Notes: a model not told the origin generated them from the letters alone. Shown: positions 17,414 through 25,933, numbered from the stretch's first letter. The stretch: 64,000 nucleotides of DNA from Ignavibacteriota bacterium (GCA_016212665.1 JACREZ010000025.1:1-64000); one strand, 5' to 3'. Numbers and translations: made by a program.

Positions 17414-17947
17414 TTATAGATGTATAGTTTCTGTGTTTTGTGATAACTCATTCGGCATTGAACCTCCGCTTGGTGAGGTTTCATGCAAGAGTTGCAATTC
17501 TTCGTGCGAGAGAAAACGTTCGAACGTATCGTCTTCCACCACCGTCGGTTCTTCTTCAATCTGTCCGTCGGGGCTGAATTGTTCTCCATTCAACATTCGT
17601 TTACTGAGAAACTGAATACGTCGTGCTTTCACTTCGACGACGGTTCTTCCGTTGCCGTTCTCTGACTTGAAGTAGTGACTTTGTAACTCACCATCAATAA
17701 GAACCGGGCTTCCTTTTTTCAACCGGTTGAAACAACTGTCAGCAAGCCTGTTCCATGCGACGATGCCGATGTAACACACTTCTTCCTGCCACTTCCCGAT
17801 TGCATCACGATATTTTTTATTCATTGCAACAGAGAAGTTCACGACCGGAGTGCCGCTACTTGTTTTCCGATAAACCGGGTCTCGCGTAAGATTCCCGGCA
17901 ATGATAACCGAGTTTATTTCCGGCATTTTTAAGTCTGCCATAATCAA
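17414..17947 (-). CDS. ssb: Single-stranded DNA-binding protein
   Basis: 177 residues with the OB fold at about 8-110 ('INSVIIAGNLTRDPVYR', 'VNFSVAMNKKYRD', 'SPVLIDGELQSHYF'). The C-terminal part is acidic but does not end in the usual DDDIPF tip: it runs to 'NTETIHL'. Location between rpsF and rpsR is the conserved bacterial arrangement. Lack of the acidic tip suggests weak or altered recruitment of partner proteins, or that another SSB exists in the genome. Confidence 0.92.
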   Translation of the reverse strand: MIMADLKMPEINSVIIAGNLTRDPVYRKTSSGTPVVNFSVAMNKKYRDAIGKWQEEVCYIGIVAWNRLADSCFNRLKKGSPVLIDGELQSHYFKSENGNGRTVVEVKARRIQFLSKRMLNGEQFSPDGQIEEEPTVVEDDTFERFLSHEELQLLHETSPSGGSMPNELSQNTETIHL

Positions 17948-17957
17948 TTATCCTTGA

Positions 17958-18380
17958 TTAGATAATGACCGGTTCATCATCGAAAAGTGGTTCTTTTAAT
18001 TCTTCAATTGTCGGAATTTCCAACAAGAGAGAATCTTCTTCTTCTTTTCGCAATGCCGCTTGCGCGCGAGCCTGAAGCGCTTTCTTTTCAACTTTGATGG
18101 TGAGGTAACGAATGATATGTTCATCGAGCATATACACGTGTTCAAGCGCTTTCACGATTGTTGTCGGTGCATTGAACTCGATGTTGACGTAGTAACCGCT
18201 GTTCTTCTTTTTGATTTGATACATCATACGCTTCCGACCCCAGCGGTTGATTGCGACAACCTCGCCTGCATTCTTGGTGATAACTTCCTGAATGCGTGCG
18301 ATGATTGCTTCGATCTGCGGGTCTTCGAGTGAAGCGTTAACGATAAAGGTTGTCTCGTAGAGACGTTTTGTTTCTTCCAT
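17958..18380 (-). CDS. rpsF: 30S ribosomal protein S6
   Basis: 140 residues; 'YETTFIVNASLEDPQIEAII' and 'RWGRKRMMYQIKKKNSGYYV' are S6 motifs, with an acidic C-terminal extension 'EEEDSLLLEIPTIEE'. First gene of the rpsF-ssb-rpsR-rplI unit. The 130 bp leader contains hairpins (see the leader entry) that may bind the S6:S18 complex as in other bacteria. Confidence 0.96.
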   Translation of the reverse strand: MEETKRLYETTFIVNASLEDPQIEAIIARIQEVITKNAGEVVAINRWGRKRMMYQIKKKNSGYYVNIEFNAPTTIVKALEHVYMLDEHIIRYLTIKVEKKALQARAQAALRKEEEDSLLLEIPTIEELKEPLFDDEPVII

Positions 18381-18385
18381 TGTTT

Positions 18386-18444
18386 TTCCCTTCGGACGTT
18401 AAACATGATCCCTGTCTTGGCGGAGAGCCAATCAGGAATAGGGT
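18386..18444 (-). promoter_or_regulatory. Possible rpsF leader hairpin (S6:S18 autoregulation candidate)
   Basis: Minus-strand leader shows a hairpin with stem TTGGC/GCCAA, loop TCTCC, inside a weaker CCCT/AGGG pairing. The loop and stem junction contain CCG, the trinucleotide of the known S6:S18 leader motif. I cannot confirm the bulge geometry, so this is only a candidate. Confidence 0.3.
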
Positions 18445-18449
18445 GAATT

Positions 18450-18508
18450 AAAAAATTGTATCATTGACGATTGAGTCATGTTTTCATTTCCATGTTTCAA
18501 TCGTCAAT
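18450..18508 (-). terminator. Terminator after pth
   Basis: A 12-bp perfect stem (ATTGACGATTGA with its complement) separated by a 22-nt loop lies 6 bases after the pth stop; on the minus strand an AATTTTTTAA run follows about 8 nt later. It separates prs-rplY-pth from the rpsF unit. Confidence 0.65.
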
Positions 18509-18513
18509 ATATT

Positions 18514-19089
18514 TTACTCTCTTGAGTTAAACTTATTCATGGCTTTGTGAAAGCCTTCTGTCATAGCAACTATTGCCGCATCACGTGCGAGGTCAATCAT
18601 TGCTTTTACTTCTGCCTGTTCGCTTTTACGAAAACGACCAAGCACAAACTCTGTTATTTTCTCTTTGTCTTTCGGCATCGCAGAACTCTCGATGCCACAC
18701 CGTATTCGGGCAAATTCGTTTGTCCCTAAATGTTCAATAACCGACGTTAATCCGTTGTGTCCGCCTGCGCTCCCCTTCTGTCGTAAACGAACAGAACCTA
18801 ACGGCAAATGAAAATCATCAGTTACCACAACGATATTCACTGGTTCAATGATGTATTGTTTCATCACGGTTTTCACCGCTTGTCCTGAGCGATTCATATA
18901 AGTCGTTGGCTTCACAAGTATCAACCCCGAACTGACCAATTTAGAAATCGCTATCTGATAATCACCCAAGCCTTTTTTGAAACTAAGACCTAACTGAGCG
19001 GCAACTGCATCAACAACTGCAAACCCGATATTGTGTCGTGTTCCATCGTATTCCAGTCCCGGATTCCCAAGTCCGATGATGAGATACAC
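18514..19089 (-). CDS. pth: Peptidyl-tRNA hydrolase
   Basis: 191 residues. Releases tRNA from stalled peptidyl-tRNA. Catalytic His in 'TRHNIGFAVVD', the substrate Asn in 'KPTTYMNRSG', Asp in 'VVTDDFHLPLG' and 'GSAGGHNGL' are all present. Third gene of prs-rplY-pth, 23 bp after rplY, an arrangement conserved across many bacteria. Confidence 0.96.
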   Translation of the reverse strand: MYLIIGLGNPGLEYDGTRHNIGFAVVDAVAAQLGLSFKKGLGDYQIAISKLVSSGLILVKPTTYMNRSGQAVKTVMKQYIIEPVNIVVVTDDFHLPLGSVRLRQKGSAGGHNGLTSVIEHLGTNEFARIRCGIESSAMPKDKEKITEFVLGRFRKSEQAEVKAMIDLARDAAIVAMTEGFHKAMNKFNSRE

Positions 19090-19112
19090 TATGCTGTACT
19101 ACGGTAAATCTA

Positions 19113-19796
19113 TTACTTCTTTGCTTCAGCCTTTGCGCCGCCTTCGGCTTTCTTATCGCCCTCAGCGCCTTCTTCTTCAGGTTTCTTGCCTTTAGCGATG
19201 ACTTCCGGTTCAACCGCTTCTTCTGCCGCAGGTGTTGCTTCTTTTTCAACCGTCGGAGGCACAACGCCAACGAGCGCTAAGGTTGCATGTTCAAGAACCG
19301 TGACATTCTCCAATTTCAAATCACTGACGTGAACAAAATGATTGATCTTTAAATCCGTTCCGACAATTTCAATATGATTCGGAATATCTTTCGGTAACGC
19401 CGAGACTCTCAGTTTATGAACGAAGTGTTGAAGCAATCCGCCGTCGCGAACACCGACAGGCGTCTGACCGGTAACAACAATCGGAATTTCTAAAGTGATT
19501 TTTCTGTCTTCGCGTAATCCCTGTAAATCGAAATGAATCGGCTTCTCCGTCAACGCATCATACTGAACGTCGCGAAGAATACACTGCTTCGTTACACCAT
19601 TGCTGAGTTGAAGATTCACAATCTGTGCTTCCGACGTATAAACGACCGGCTTCAGATTTTTCTCTGTCACTGCTATCGGGATATTTTGTTCGCCGACAAT
19701 ATAAAATACGCCCGGAACTTTTCCCTGCTGTCGCAAAGCAAACAATCCCTTTGCTATTTCATTTCGTACTTCTGCTTGTAATGTTATCTCACGCAT
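19113..19796 (-). CDS. rplY: 50S ribosomal protein L25 (CTC/TL5 long form)
   Basis: 227 residues: the N-terminal L25 domain that binds 5S rRNA (about 1-95, 'LRQQGKVPGVFYIVGE'), the C-terminal TL5/CTC beta domain (about 96-180), and an Ala/Glu/Lys-rich tail to the end. The long form is usual in Bacteroidota and thermophiles. Downstream of prs by 10 bp. Confidence 0.94.
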   Translation of the reverse strand: MREITLQAEVRNEIAKGLFALRQQGKVPGVFYIVGEQNIPIAVTEKNLKPVVYTSEAQIVNLQLSNGVTKQCILRDVQYDALTEKPIHFDLQGLREDRKITLEIPIVVTGQTPVGVRDGGLLQHFVHKLRVSALPKDIPNHIEIVGTDLKINHFVHVSDLKLENVTVLEHATLALVGVVPPTVEKEATPAAEEAVEPEVIAKGKKPEEEGAEGDKKAEGGAKAEAKK

Positions 19797-19806
19797 AAAT
19801 GAGTTG

Positions 19807-20754
19807 TTATCCTTTATCTACATCAAATAATGAACTGATAGATTTGTGTTCATAAGCCCGCCTGATTGCTTCTGCAAACAACTGGGCTACCGAAAGAACT
19901 TTAATTTTTTCACACTGTGCTACGGAATGATTCAACATGATAGAATCGGTAACGAACACTGTTTTCACTACGCTTTGTTCGAGCCGCTCGATTGCGGGTC
20001 CAGAAAGTATCGGATGCGTACAAGCGCCATACACATCCTTCGCACCGGCATTCTTCAATGCTTCTACTGCATTGCAAAATGTTCCTGCCGTATCAATCAA
20101 ATCATCCACAAGTAAAATATTTCGTTCTTTTACACTGCCGATGATATTCATAACTTCCGCGACGTTCTGAACAGGTCGTCGCTTATCAATTACAACTAAA
20201 TCCGCACTCAATCGCTTCGCATACGCTCGTGCCATTTTAATTCCACCGACATCAGGAGATACAACCGTCAGGTCAGGAATTTTCATCTCTATAAAAAACG
20301 GGACCATCACTGCCGATGAATACAAATGGTCAACCGGGATATCAAAGAAACCCTGAATCTGCGGAGCATGTAAATCCATCGTAATGATTCTATCTGCGCC
20401 CGCTTTCGTTATCAGGTTCGCAACGAGCTTTGCGGTGATTGAAACACGCGGCTGGTCTTTCCTATCCTGTCGGGCATACCCGAAATACGGAATGACCGCC
20501 GTTACCCTTCTTGCCGAAGCACGTTTCGCCGCATCAATCATGATAAGTAATTCCATCATGTTCTCTGCGGGTGGATTTGTTGTCTGGATGATAAACACAT
20601 CATCGCCGCGAATGTTCGCGATGTACTTCATCCAGATTTCACCGTCGCTAAAGGTCTTAAACTCGACCTGACCAAGAGGAAGTTCTGCAAAAAGCGCGAT
20701 TTTCTCCGCAAGAGAAGCGTTCGAGCGTCCGGCAAAAACTTTCAATTCAGGCAT
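19807..20754 (-). CDS. prs: Ribose-phosphate pyrophosphokinase
   Basis: 315 residues, standard. Makes PRPP from ribose-5-phosphate and ATP for nucleotide, His and Trp synthesis. The PRPP-binding loop is 'LLVDDLIDTAGTFCNA'; the ATP flexible loop 'YFGYARQDRKDQPR' and 'SPDVGGIKMARAYA' are intact. First gene of prs-rplY-pth; its promoter must lie in 20755-20850. Confidence 0.97.
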   Translation of the reverse strand: MPELKVFAGRSNASLAEKIALFAELPLGQVEFKTFSDGEIWMKYIANIRGDDVFIIQTTNPPAENMMELLIMIDAAKRASARRVTAVIPYFGYARQDRKDQPRVSITAKLVANLITKAGADRIITMDLHAPQIQGFFDIPVDHLYSSAVMVPFFIEMKIPDLTVVSPDVGGIKMARAYAKRLSADLVVIDKRRPVQNVAEVMNIIGSVKERNILLVDDLIDTAGTFCNAVEALKNAGAKDVYGACTHPILSGPAIERLEQSVVKTVFVTDSIMLNHSVAQCEKIKVLSVAQLFAEAIRRAYEHKSISSLFDVDKG

Positions 20755-20975
20755 TATTAACCTTGGTTAGTGTGAACTGTACCTTGAAAACGGTACAAAA
20801 ATCCTTGGAAACGGCATCCAATACAATTTTGGGCGACTAATATAACCAAATTACCTAAATGATGCAAAGCAGTCTTTTTCTGTGTAAAATAAAAAACCAC
20901 CAACGTTTTTCTCTTCTGGCAAGTCATGACCATTCCATGGACTGTGACCTTGCTATTATTTCTCCACTATTATCT

Positions 20976-21079
20976 TAATAATCCAATAATCCAATAATCC
21001 AATAATCCAATAATCCAATAATCCAATAATCCAATAATCCTTTAATCCCAATAATCCTTTAATCCCAATAATCCAGGTT
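20976..21079. repeat. 8-nt tandem repeat (CCAATAAT)n
   Basis: Nine or so nearly exact octamers (AATCCAAT phase) followed by two variants with CCTTTAATCC. The rest of the gene-free stretch 20755-21243 holds AT-rich sequence, a few degenerate 7-mers just before 21244 and the AAAGGGA ribosome site of the next gene; no further gene is visible there. Confidence 0.9.
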
Positions 21080-21243
21080 CAGAATTTTTTTTTCTTGCTT
21101 TTCACACCCTACACTCGTATATTTTCACCAACTCATTCTCGGGATTGAGTAGGATTTAATTACGGACAGAATTATTTATCAGAAACGAATTACTAAATGA
21201 ACTAATCACAAATAACTATTTACAAAACTAAAGGGATAAAACC

Positions 21244-21966
21244 ATGTCAGAAACAGGTCATGCAAAAAACGTAGAAAACTTCTCCACCTTAATTTCTTTT
21301 TGCTCAGGATACGGAGCCTCATACAATCCGGCAAAAGCTACATTAAAAGTCAGTTCGCTCGAAACACTTCGCGACACTGCAAAGAACAGTCTCGCAGATG
21401 TCAACAGAGTCCTCGCCCCATTCACCACCGCCGTCAACGAACGGCAAGCCGCCTTCGAGCCGCTCAACAAACTCATCACCCGCGTCGTCAATGCGCTCGA
21501 TAGTTCCGATGCGCCAAAAGAAACATTGGCAGATGCCAGAACCCTTGCCAACAAACTACAAGGAAAGCGTTCCACCGAACTACCGCCGCCACCTGCTGAA
21601 GGCGAACCCGACAACACACACTCCGCATCACAAATGAGTTTCGACAATCGCATCGAAAACCTCGATAAGTTCATTCAACTACTCACAGCAACGCCCCTTT
21701 ACACACCCAACGAAACCGATCTGCAAGTAGGCACGCTCACCACTCTCCTCGAAACGCTCAGAGCAAAAAACAAAGCCGTCACCGATGCCTACACGCCACT
21801 CAGTACTGCGCGCATCAACCGCGACACGCTCCTCTATCAGGAAGAGACCGGGCTTGTAGATATCGCCGCCGATGTAAAATCCTACGTCAAATCCGTATTC
21901 GGCGCCACCAGCCCGCAATTCAACCAAATCACCGCAATCAAATTCACCAAACCCAGCAAAGACTAA
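21244..21966 (+). CDS. Uncharacterised helical protein
   Basis: 240 residues without signal peptide or membrane helix, mostly amphipathic helix with a Pro-rich break ('ELPPPPAEGEPDNTHS', about 114-129). 'NENGYAS'-type motifs are absent and I recognise no family. AAAGGGA lies 9 bases before the ATG, so expression is plausible. GC content is normal or high for the window, unlike the AT-rich genes downstream. Its style (Ala/Thr/Leu-rich, repeated 'LETLR' segments) suggests a structural or coat-like protein; this is inference only. Confidence 0.55.
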   Translation: MSETGHAKNVENFSTLISFCSGYGASYNPAKATLKVSSLETLRDTAKNSLADVNRVLAPFTTAVNERQAAFEPLNKLITRVVNALDSSDAPKETLADARTLANKLQGKRSTELPPPPAEGEPDNTHSASQMSFDNRIENLDKFIQLLTATPLYTPNETDLQVGTLTTLLETLRAKNKAVTDAYTPLSTARINRDTLLYQEETGLVDIAADVKSYVKSVFGATSPQFNQITAIKFTKPSKD

Positions 21967-22421
21967 AAATAGATTCCCCCTTTGAAGGTCGAAGACTCGC
22001 CTCTGGAGAGGGGTTAGGTCAACGACTCGTAGAGGGGATGTTCCCTAAAGATGCAAAATAATGGAAGAGAATTGTACTCACAACCACATTGAATCAATAC
22101 AAACAAAACGTAGCCGCAGGCTTCACGCCTGCGGTCATCTTCTTACCTCTCATGAAAGAGAGGGGCTGGAGATGAGGTATCTTCCTGACCAAAAATTAAC
22201 AAGAACAATAAAAACTCACACATAACATCTTTTCATTCACAAAATAGAATCAACAAACTAATCCTTTTAAGTTAGCTGAGTTTATCCAAATCCTAGTTGA
22301 AGTTTGAGAGAAGTGTTTATTATAATCCTGAAATGAAAAGTGATAGTTCGGTGATATTTTTTTTGATTTAAATTTAATACCTTGTTTTAAAAAAGATAGA
22401 TTATGTATTACCAAAAAAAAC
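21967..22421. other. Gene-free stretch with REP-like palindrome
   Basis: 455 bp. It contains the palindrome CCGCAGGC-TTCAC-GCCTGCGG (22114-22134) preceded by CGTAG, the same unit found at 25101 and 25261, and two GAGGGG-containing stretches (21985-22040, 22150-22175) of the kind found in dispersed intergenic repeats. From 22200 the base composition drops sharply to AT. No gene seen. Confidence 0.6.
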
Positions 22422-23144
22422 ATGTTAAAAATACTTGAGGTAACAAAAATATTACCACAAATAACTAGTAAAATCAGACTAGTTGGTTTAGCTATAATGT
22501 TAATCGGCATTTTGCTAGCAAGATTTTTTAATCCGGAAGCACTTTTAGCACAAATCTCAGGCGGAGCCATCGGTTTAGTTGTTCTTATTTTCAGTTTATT
22601 TTTTCCTTATATCAAAGATTTTCCTGAATATCAACGAGGAAAAATATTCCTTATTTCATTCTCACTTACTATTTTTCTTATCCTTTCTTTATCAATTTTT
22701 ACAGTTTTTTTAAGTATCTATCACCTACCAGTTGAGAACACACAAGAGAATAGAAATGTGGTTCCCAATATGGTTAATTACCCCCCCAATATCATAGATT
22801 CTTCATTCTCGATTTATCCTTCCGATAAAATATTAATAACAGCAATAGAAAAACTCACGGGTTATAAATACAAGATTAATAACAATGATAACACTTTTGA
22901 ACTCATCTATGAAGGAAGAATTGTTAAAATTGAGAATAAGGAACTTTACTATTTCACTGGAGGGTATATTAAACTTATGCTTAATGGTAAAGAATGTTAT
23001 TCTTTTGAGAACTTAACAATCGAAAGAACATCAATTTTTGGAAATCCTTATAATGAAGTTGAAAATAGAATTCACAGTACATTAAAAAATATTGTAATTT
23101 CAAACTCCAACTTGATCGCTCAAAAAGTTAAGGAATGCTTGTAG
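22422..23144 (+). CDS. Membrane protein of unknown function (AT-rich island)
   Basis: 240 residues. Hydrophobic helices at about 20-36, 46-64 and 76-98 are followed by a soluble domain of about 140 residues ('ILITAIEKLTGYKYKINNND'). No family recognised. Codons are far more AT-rich than in the surrounding core genes, which points to recent acquisition. It precedes the next gene by 13 bp and probably shares its transcript. Confidence 0.6.
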   Translation: MLKILEVTKILPQITSKIRLVGLAIMLIGILLARFFNPEALLAQISGGAIGLVVLIFSLFFPYIKDFPEYQRGKIFLISFSLTIFLILSLSIFTVFLSIYHLPVENTQENRNVVPNMVNYPPNIIDSSFSIYPSDKILITAIEKLTGYKYKINNNDNTFELIYEGRIVKIENKELYYFTGGYIKLMLNGKECYSFENLTIERTSIFGNPYNEVENRIHSTLKNIVISNSNLIAQKVKECL

Positions 23145-23157
23145 AGGAATTAATAAT

Positions 23158-24966
23158 ATGCTAAATAACAAACAATATATTACATATCTCTTTTTCTTGT
23201 TTTTATTTCCTACAATATTTTGGGGAAACGAAAAGGTATTGGCATTCTATATGGAAAAAAATGTTTTTCTGTTACCATATATTGAATCTCAACTACAATC
23301 ACTTAGGTTGGCAAATGATACCACCAAGTTGTTCAAAAAAATTATTAATTTAAACAGATACCAAGACGAAATAAGTGACCAAGTAACAATGCGAAGTGTC
23401 ATTGATTTTTATGCTGGAAAAACACAGTATCTTGATTTAAGCGAAAAAGCCAAAAAAGAACATGAAAATATAAATAAAGAACTTAAGAGTTATAATTCCT
23501 TTCTAAATATTAAAGTCAATCAGCTTAACGATTTACTGGAATACCAATTTTTTCTGTATGAGGTTTTACCTACAGACAATAAAAGTGAACTCAGAGTAAA
23601 ATCTATCCGGCAACCTCTACAATCCAAGAGCATTTTTATTAATCCATCTTCTCCTAAATATTTATCAGATATTCAGAACGCTTTAAAACAACTTTTTCCA
23701 GAATCTGATTCTCGTCCAATTGCTGTTATCTCATTGAAGGGCTTACCTACTGTTAGCAATAATGTGTATTTTTTCGGGGTAGGAGATACTGTGAATATTG
23801 AGGCTTCAAATTCTATTGACTTCGATACCCCCCGGGAAAATCTTCAATTTTTTTGGCGTCAAATAAATGATAGTGGTGGTGTGAATGTTCCATTAGACGT
23901 ATTAGTTCCTATTGACCCACATAGTATTGAACAACATTTTGTCGTTCATAAGAAGGTTAAATATAAATTGGGTCTTAAAATATTTGATGGAGTAAATGAA
24001 TCTGATGAAGAGACAATCTATATTCAATCTATAGATAAGCCCTTGATTTATATTTATCCCCAAGATTATAATTTCTTTAAAAGAAACTCTATTATACAAT
24101 TATTTGAAAACGATTCTACTATTAGTTCTTTCTCAGAAGAATTGTTGTTTAGCACTTCTTCAGAGTTTGATAATCCTAAACTTAATTTCACTAAGGACGA
24201 CTCAACTTCGATTGATATTAGTTCCTTTGATTATAAATTAAAGAAAGAAGATAATACCATTTTTACAATCGATTATCATACACTACTTCAGCACGGCTTT
24301 ACACTATATAACAATAACGATTCTCTCTGTATAAATTATTCTAATGAATCCAAGTCAAGGGGTCTTAATTTTACGACTGAAAAAATTTATGGGGGATTTA
24401 AAACTCACATGAAAGGTAATTTAGAACCTGGTGAACATTTTTATTGGGTCTATGCAGATGAATACGGAGTTGTTGGTCCTCGACAAAAACTAACAATCAA
24501 TTATACAGAGGACCCTTTTTTAGAAATTGGTATTCATTATAGTGATAAACCAATCACAGCAAAGGATACTTCTATTTCCGTTTTGAAGCAGACTGAGCGA
24601 AATATTGAATACCAGCCTTTTGTAGTTCTATATCCTTTTGATTTTTTTTCTTTAGGTACTGATTTATTTTGGGGGGATTCTTCTGACGCTATTTATTCAC
24701 ATTCATTTTTTTTTCGATATAATGGTTACTCTACAACAGGTCGTCCTATTTACGCGTCATTAAATTTCATGAAAACAAAAATTTATAACGAGCCTGCGTT
24801 TTGGTTGGTTGGTTTAGGTTTCGGATATCATTATAGACTTATATCTTATTTTACGCTTGGGTTGGAATCTCGGGTATTCATCAGCCCTCAGGATATCAAT
24901 TACAAAAATACTTTTGAATTAAATATTTCTATCTTTTGGGGAATGGGGTATTCTCAGAGAAATTAA
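23158..24966 (+). CDS. Exported protein with PKD-like domain and beta-barrel-like C-terminus (AT-rich island)
   Basis: 602 residues. An N-terminal hydrophobic stretch (about 8-24, 'YLFFLFLFPTIFWG') is a signal peptide. Residues 205-285 look like a PKD/Ig-type module ('NIEASNSIDFDTPRENLQFFW'-like, with 'YKLGLKIFDGVNES'). The last 130 residues have alternating hydrophobic strands ending '...ELNISIFWGMGYSQRN', resembling an outer-membrane barrel. I do not recognise a named family. Low GC and cotranscription with the membrane protein suggest a two-gene accessory unit. Confidence 0.55.
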   Translation: MLNNKQYITYLFFLFLFPTIFWGNEKVLAFYMEKNVFLLPYIESQLQSLRLANDTTKLFKKIINLNRYQDEISDQVTMRSVIDFYAGKTQYLDLSEKAKKEHENINKELKSYNSFLNIKVNQLNDLLEYQFFLYEVLPTDNKSELRVKSIRQPLQSKSIFINPSSPKYLSDIQNALKQLFPESDSRPIAVISLKGLPTVSNNVYFFGVGDTVNIEASNSIDFDTPRENLQFFWRQINDSGGVNVPLDVLVPIDPHSIEQHFVVHKKVKYKLGLKIFDGVNESDEETIYIQSIDKPLIYIYPQDYNFFKRNSIIQLFENDSTISSFSEELLFSTSSEFDNPKLNFTKDDSTSIDISSFDYKLKKEDNTIFTIDYHTLLQHGFTLYNNNDSLCINYSNESKSRGLNFTTEKIYGGFKTHMKGNLEPGEHFYWVYADEYGVVGPRQKLTINYTEDPFLEIGIHYSDKPITAKDTSISVLKQTERNIEYQPFVVLYPFDFFSLGTDLFWGDSSDAIYSHSFFFRYNGYSTTGRPIYASLNFMKTKIYNEPAFWLVGLGFGYHYRLISYFTLGLESRVFISPQDINYKNTFELNISIFWGMGYSQRN

Positions 24967-25058
24967 ACGTGTTGTCGGGAGTTCCCCTCCCGACACCCCA
25001 ATCCAACTACGGGTAACACAATTACAATAATTCCCATAATGTAAAGTGCATTTTCTCC

Positions 25059-25192
25059 GCCATAAACAAACGCTCCGCGTTCCTCCTATCACAATAATCC
25101 CGTAGCCGCAAGCTTTACGCCTGCGGAAAACCCCATCATGCCTTCCAATCCACAAACTAACCCCCTCCGTTTACCAAACAATCACCCGCATT
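25059..25192. repeat. 134-bp direct repeat, copy 1
   Basis: Matches 25224-25357 with a 165-bp offset at about 95% identity. It carries a REP-like palindrome GTAGCCGCAAGC-TTTAC-GCCTGCGG (25102-25126); in this copy the left arm has one mismatch. Confidence 0.9.
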
Positions 25193-25201
25193 TCTAACTC
25201 G

Positions 25202-25222
25202 TTGCTACGCTCCGCGTAGCAA
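25202..25222. repeat. Small palindrome between the direct repeats
   Basis: TTGCTACGC-TCC-GCGTAGCAA, a 9-bp perfect stem. A REP-type unit with its own sequence, differing from the CCGCAGGC palindromes beside it. Confidence 0.7.
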
Positions 25223-25223
25223 T

Positions 25224-25357
25224 GCCATAAACAAACGCTCAGCGTTCCTCCTATCACGATAATCCCGTAGCCGCAGGCTTTACGCCTGCGGAAAACCCCA
25301 TCATGCCTTCCAATCCACAAACTAACCCCCTCTGTTTACAAAACAATCACCCGCATT
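25224..25357. repeat. 134-bp direct repeat, copy 2
   Basis: Second copy of the unit at 25059. The palindrome CCGCAGGC-TTTAC-GCCTGCGG is perfect here (25271-25291), suggesting this copy is closer to the active form. Confidence 0.9.
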
Positions 25358-25381
25358 CAACAAACACCCTCCTTCATTTAG

Positions 25382-25600
25382 GAAACAACCATCCCATTCG
25401 AGGAAATTAGCGCCTTATTCGAGGAGAAAACCACCCGCATTCAGGAAACAACCAACCCAATCGAGGAAACAAAAGCCATAATCGAGAAAAAAACATCCTC
25501 AATCGAGGAAACAATCACCTTTATCGAGGAAACAAACACCTCAATCGAGGAGACAAACGTATGTATCGCCAATACCAACGTCCGCAATCCCGAATCCCAC
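25382..25600 (+). repeat. 21-bp degenerate minisatellite encoding heptads
   Basis: Units of 21 nt centred on ATCGAGGAAACA repeat about nine times. The plus frame stays open from 25382 to the stop at 25894 and reads as heptads such as SIEETIT, FIEETNT, SIEETNV. No ATG or good ribosome site precedes the repeat, and a TAG sits just before it, so it is either a broken gene or a non-coding array that happens to keep a frame. The remaining part of 24967-25933 holds REP-like units and a gene fragment. Confidence 0.75.
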
Positions 25601-25763
25601 ACCCCTACAACAAAAAACCAAACGTTCTTTTTGCAGATGACGCACCTGAAAAGAAAGAAATCACAATGGATTTTTTTTGACAACGTAATGAAGAAGGACA
25701 TCTACAATACATACCTTTCACACATCGTCATTGCCGAAATAGAGGATACAAAGGATACTAAAA

Positions 25764-25848
25764 AACGAATGCGGCAGTATATCTTCTTGTTCTCCATGCC
25801 TCCGCAATGTTCGCACATACAGAACGAGATGACCTTCATATTTATCAG
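25764..25848 (-). pseudogene. 85-bp fragment of an S23 four-helix-bundle gene
   Basis: Nearly identical (about 94%) to 28051-28136, inside the intact four-helix gene. Minus-strand translation gives 'SSRSVCANIAEAW' then 'RRYTAAFV' and a stop. Only 27 or so codons are present, so it is a captured fragment, bordered by a REP-like unit (CCGCAGACTTTATGTCTGCG, 25851-25870). Confidence 0.8.
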
Positions 25849-25933
25849 CCGCAGACTTTATGTCTGCGTTTTTGATGTGCAAACGCAACCATGAAGGTTG
25901 CGCCTACAGTGAAATCTAACTTTTGAGCCCCAC

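Noticed and set aside
20976-21079. CRISPR array
   Set aside because: Unit is 8 nt with no spacers. No cas gene is present in the window.
25382-25600. CRISPR array
   Set aside because: Units are 21 nt and contiguous, with no constant repeat/variable spacer pattern.
25441-25701. Minus-strand frame across the 21-bp array
   Set aside because: It is the shadow of the array ('VSSIE' repeats) with no ribosome site; the plus-strand heptad frame is longer and more regular.
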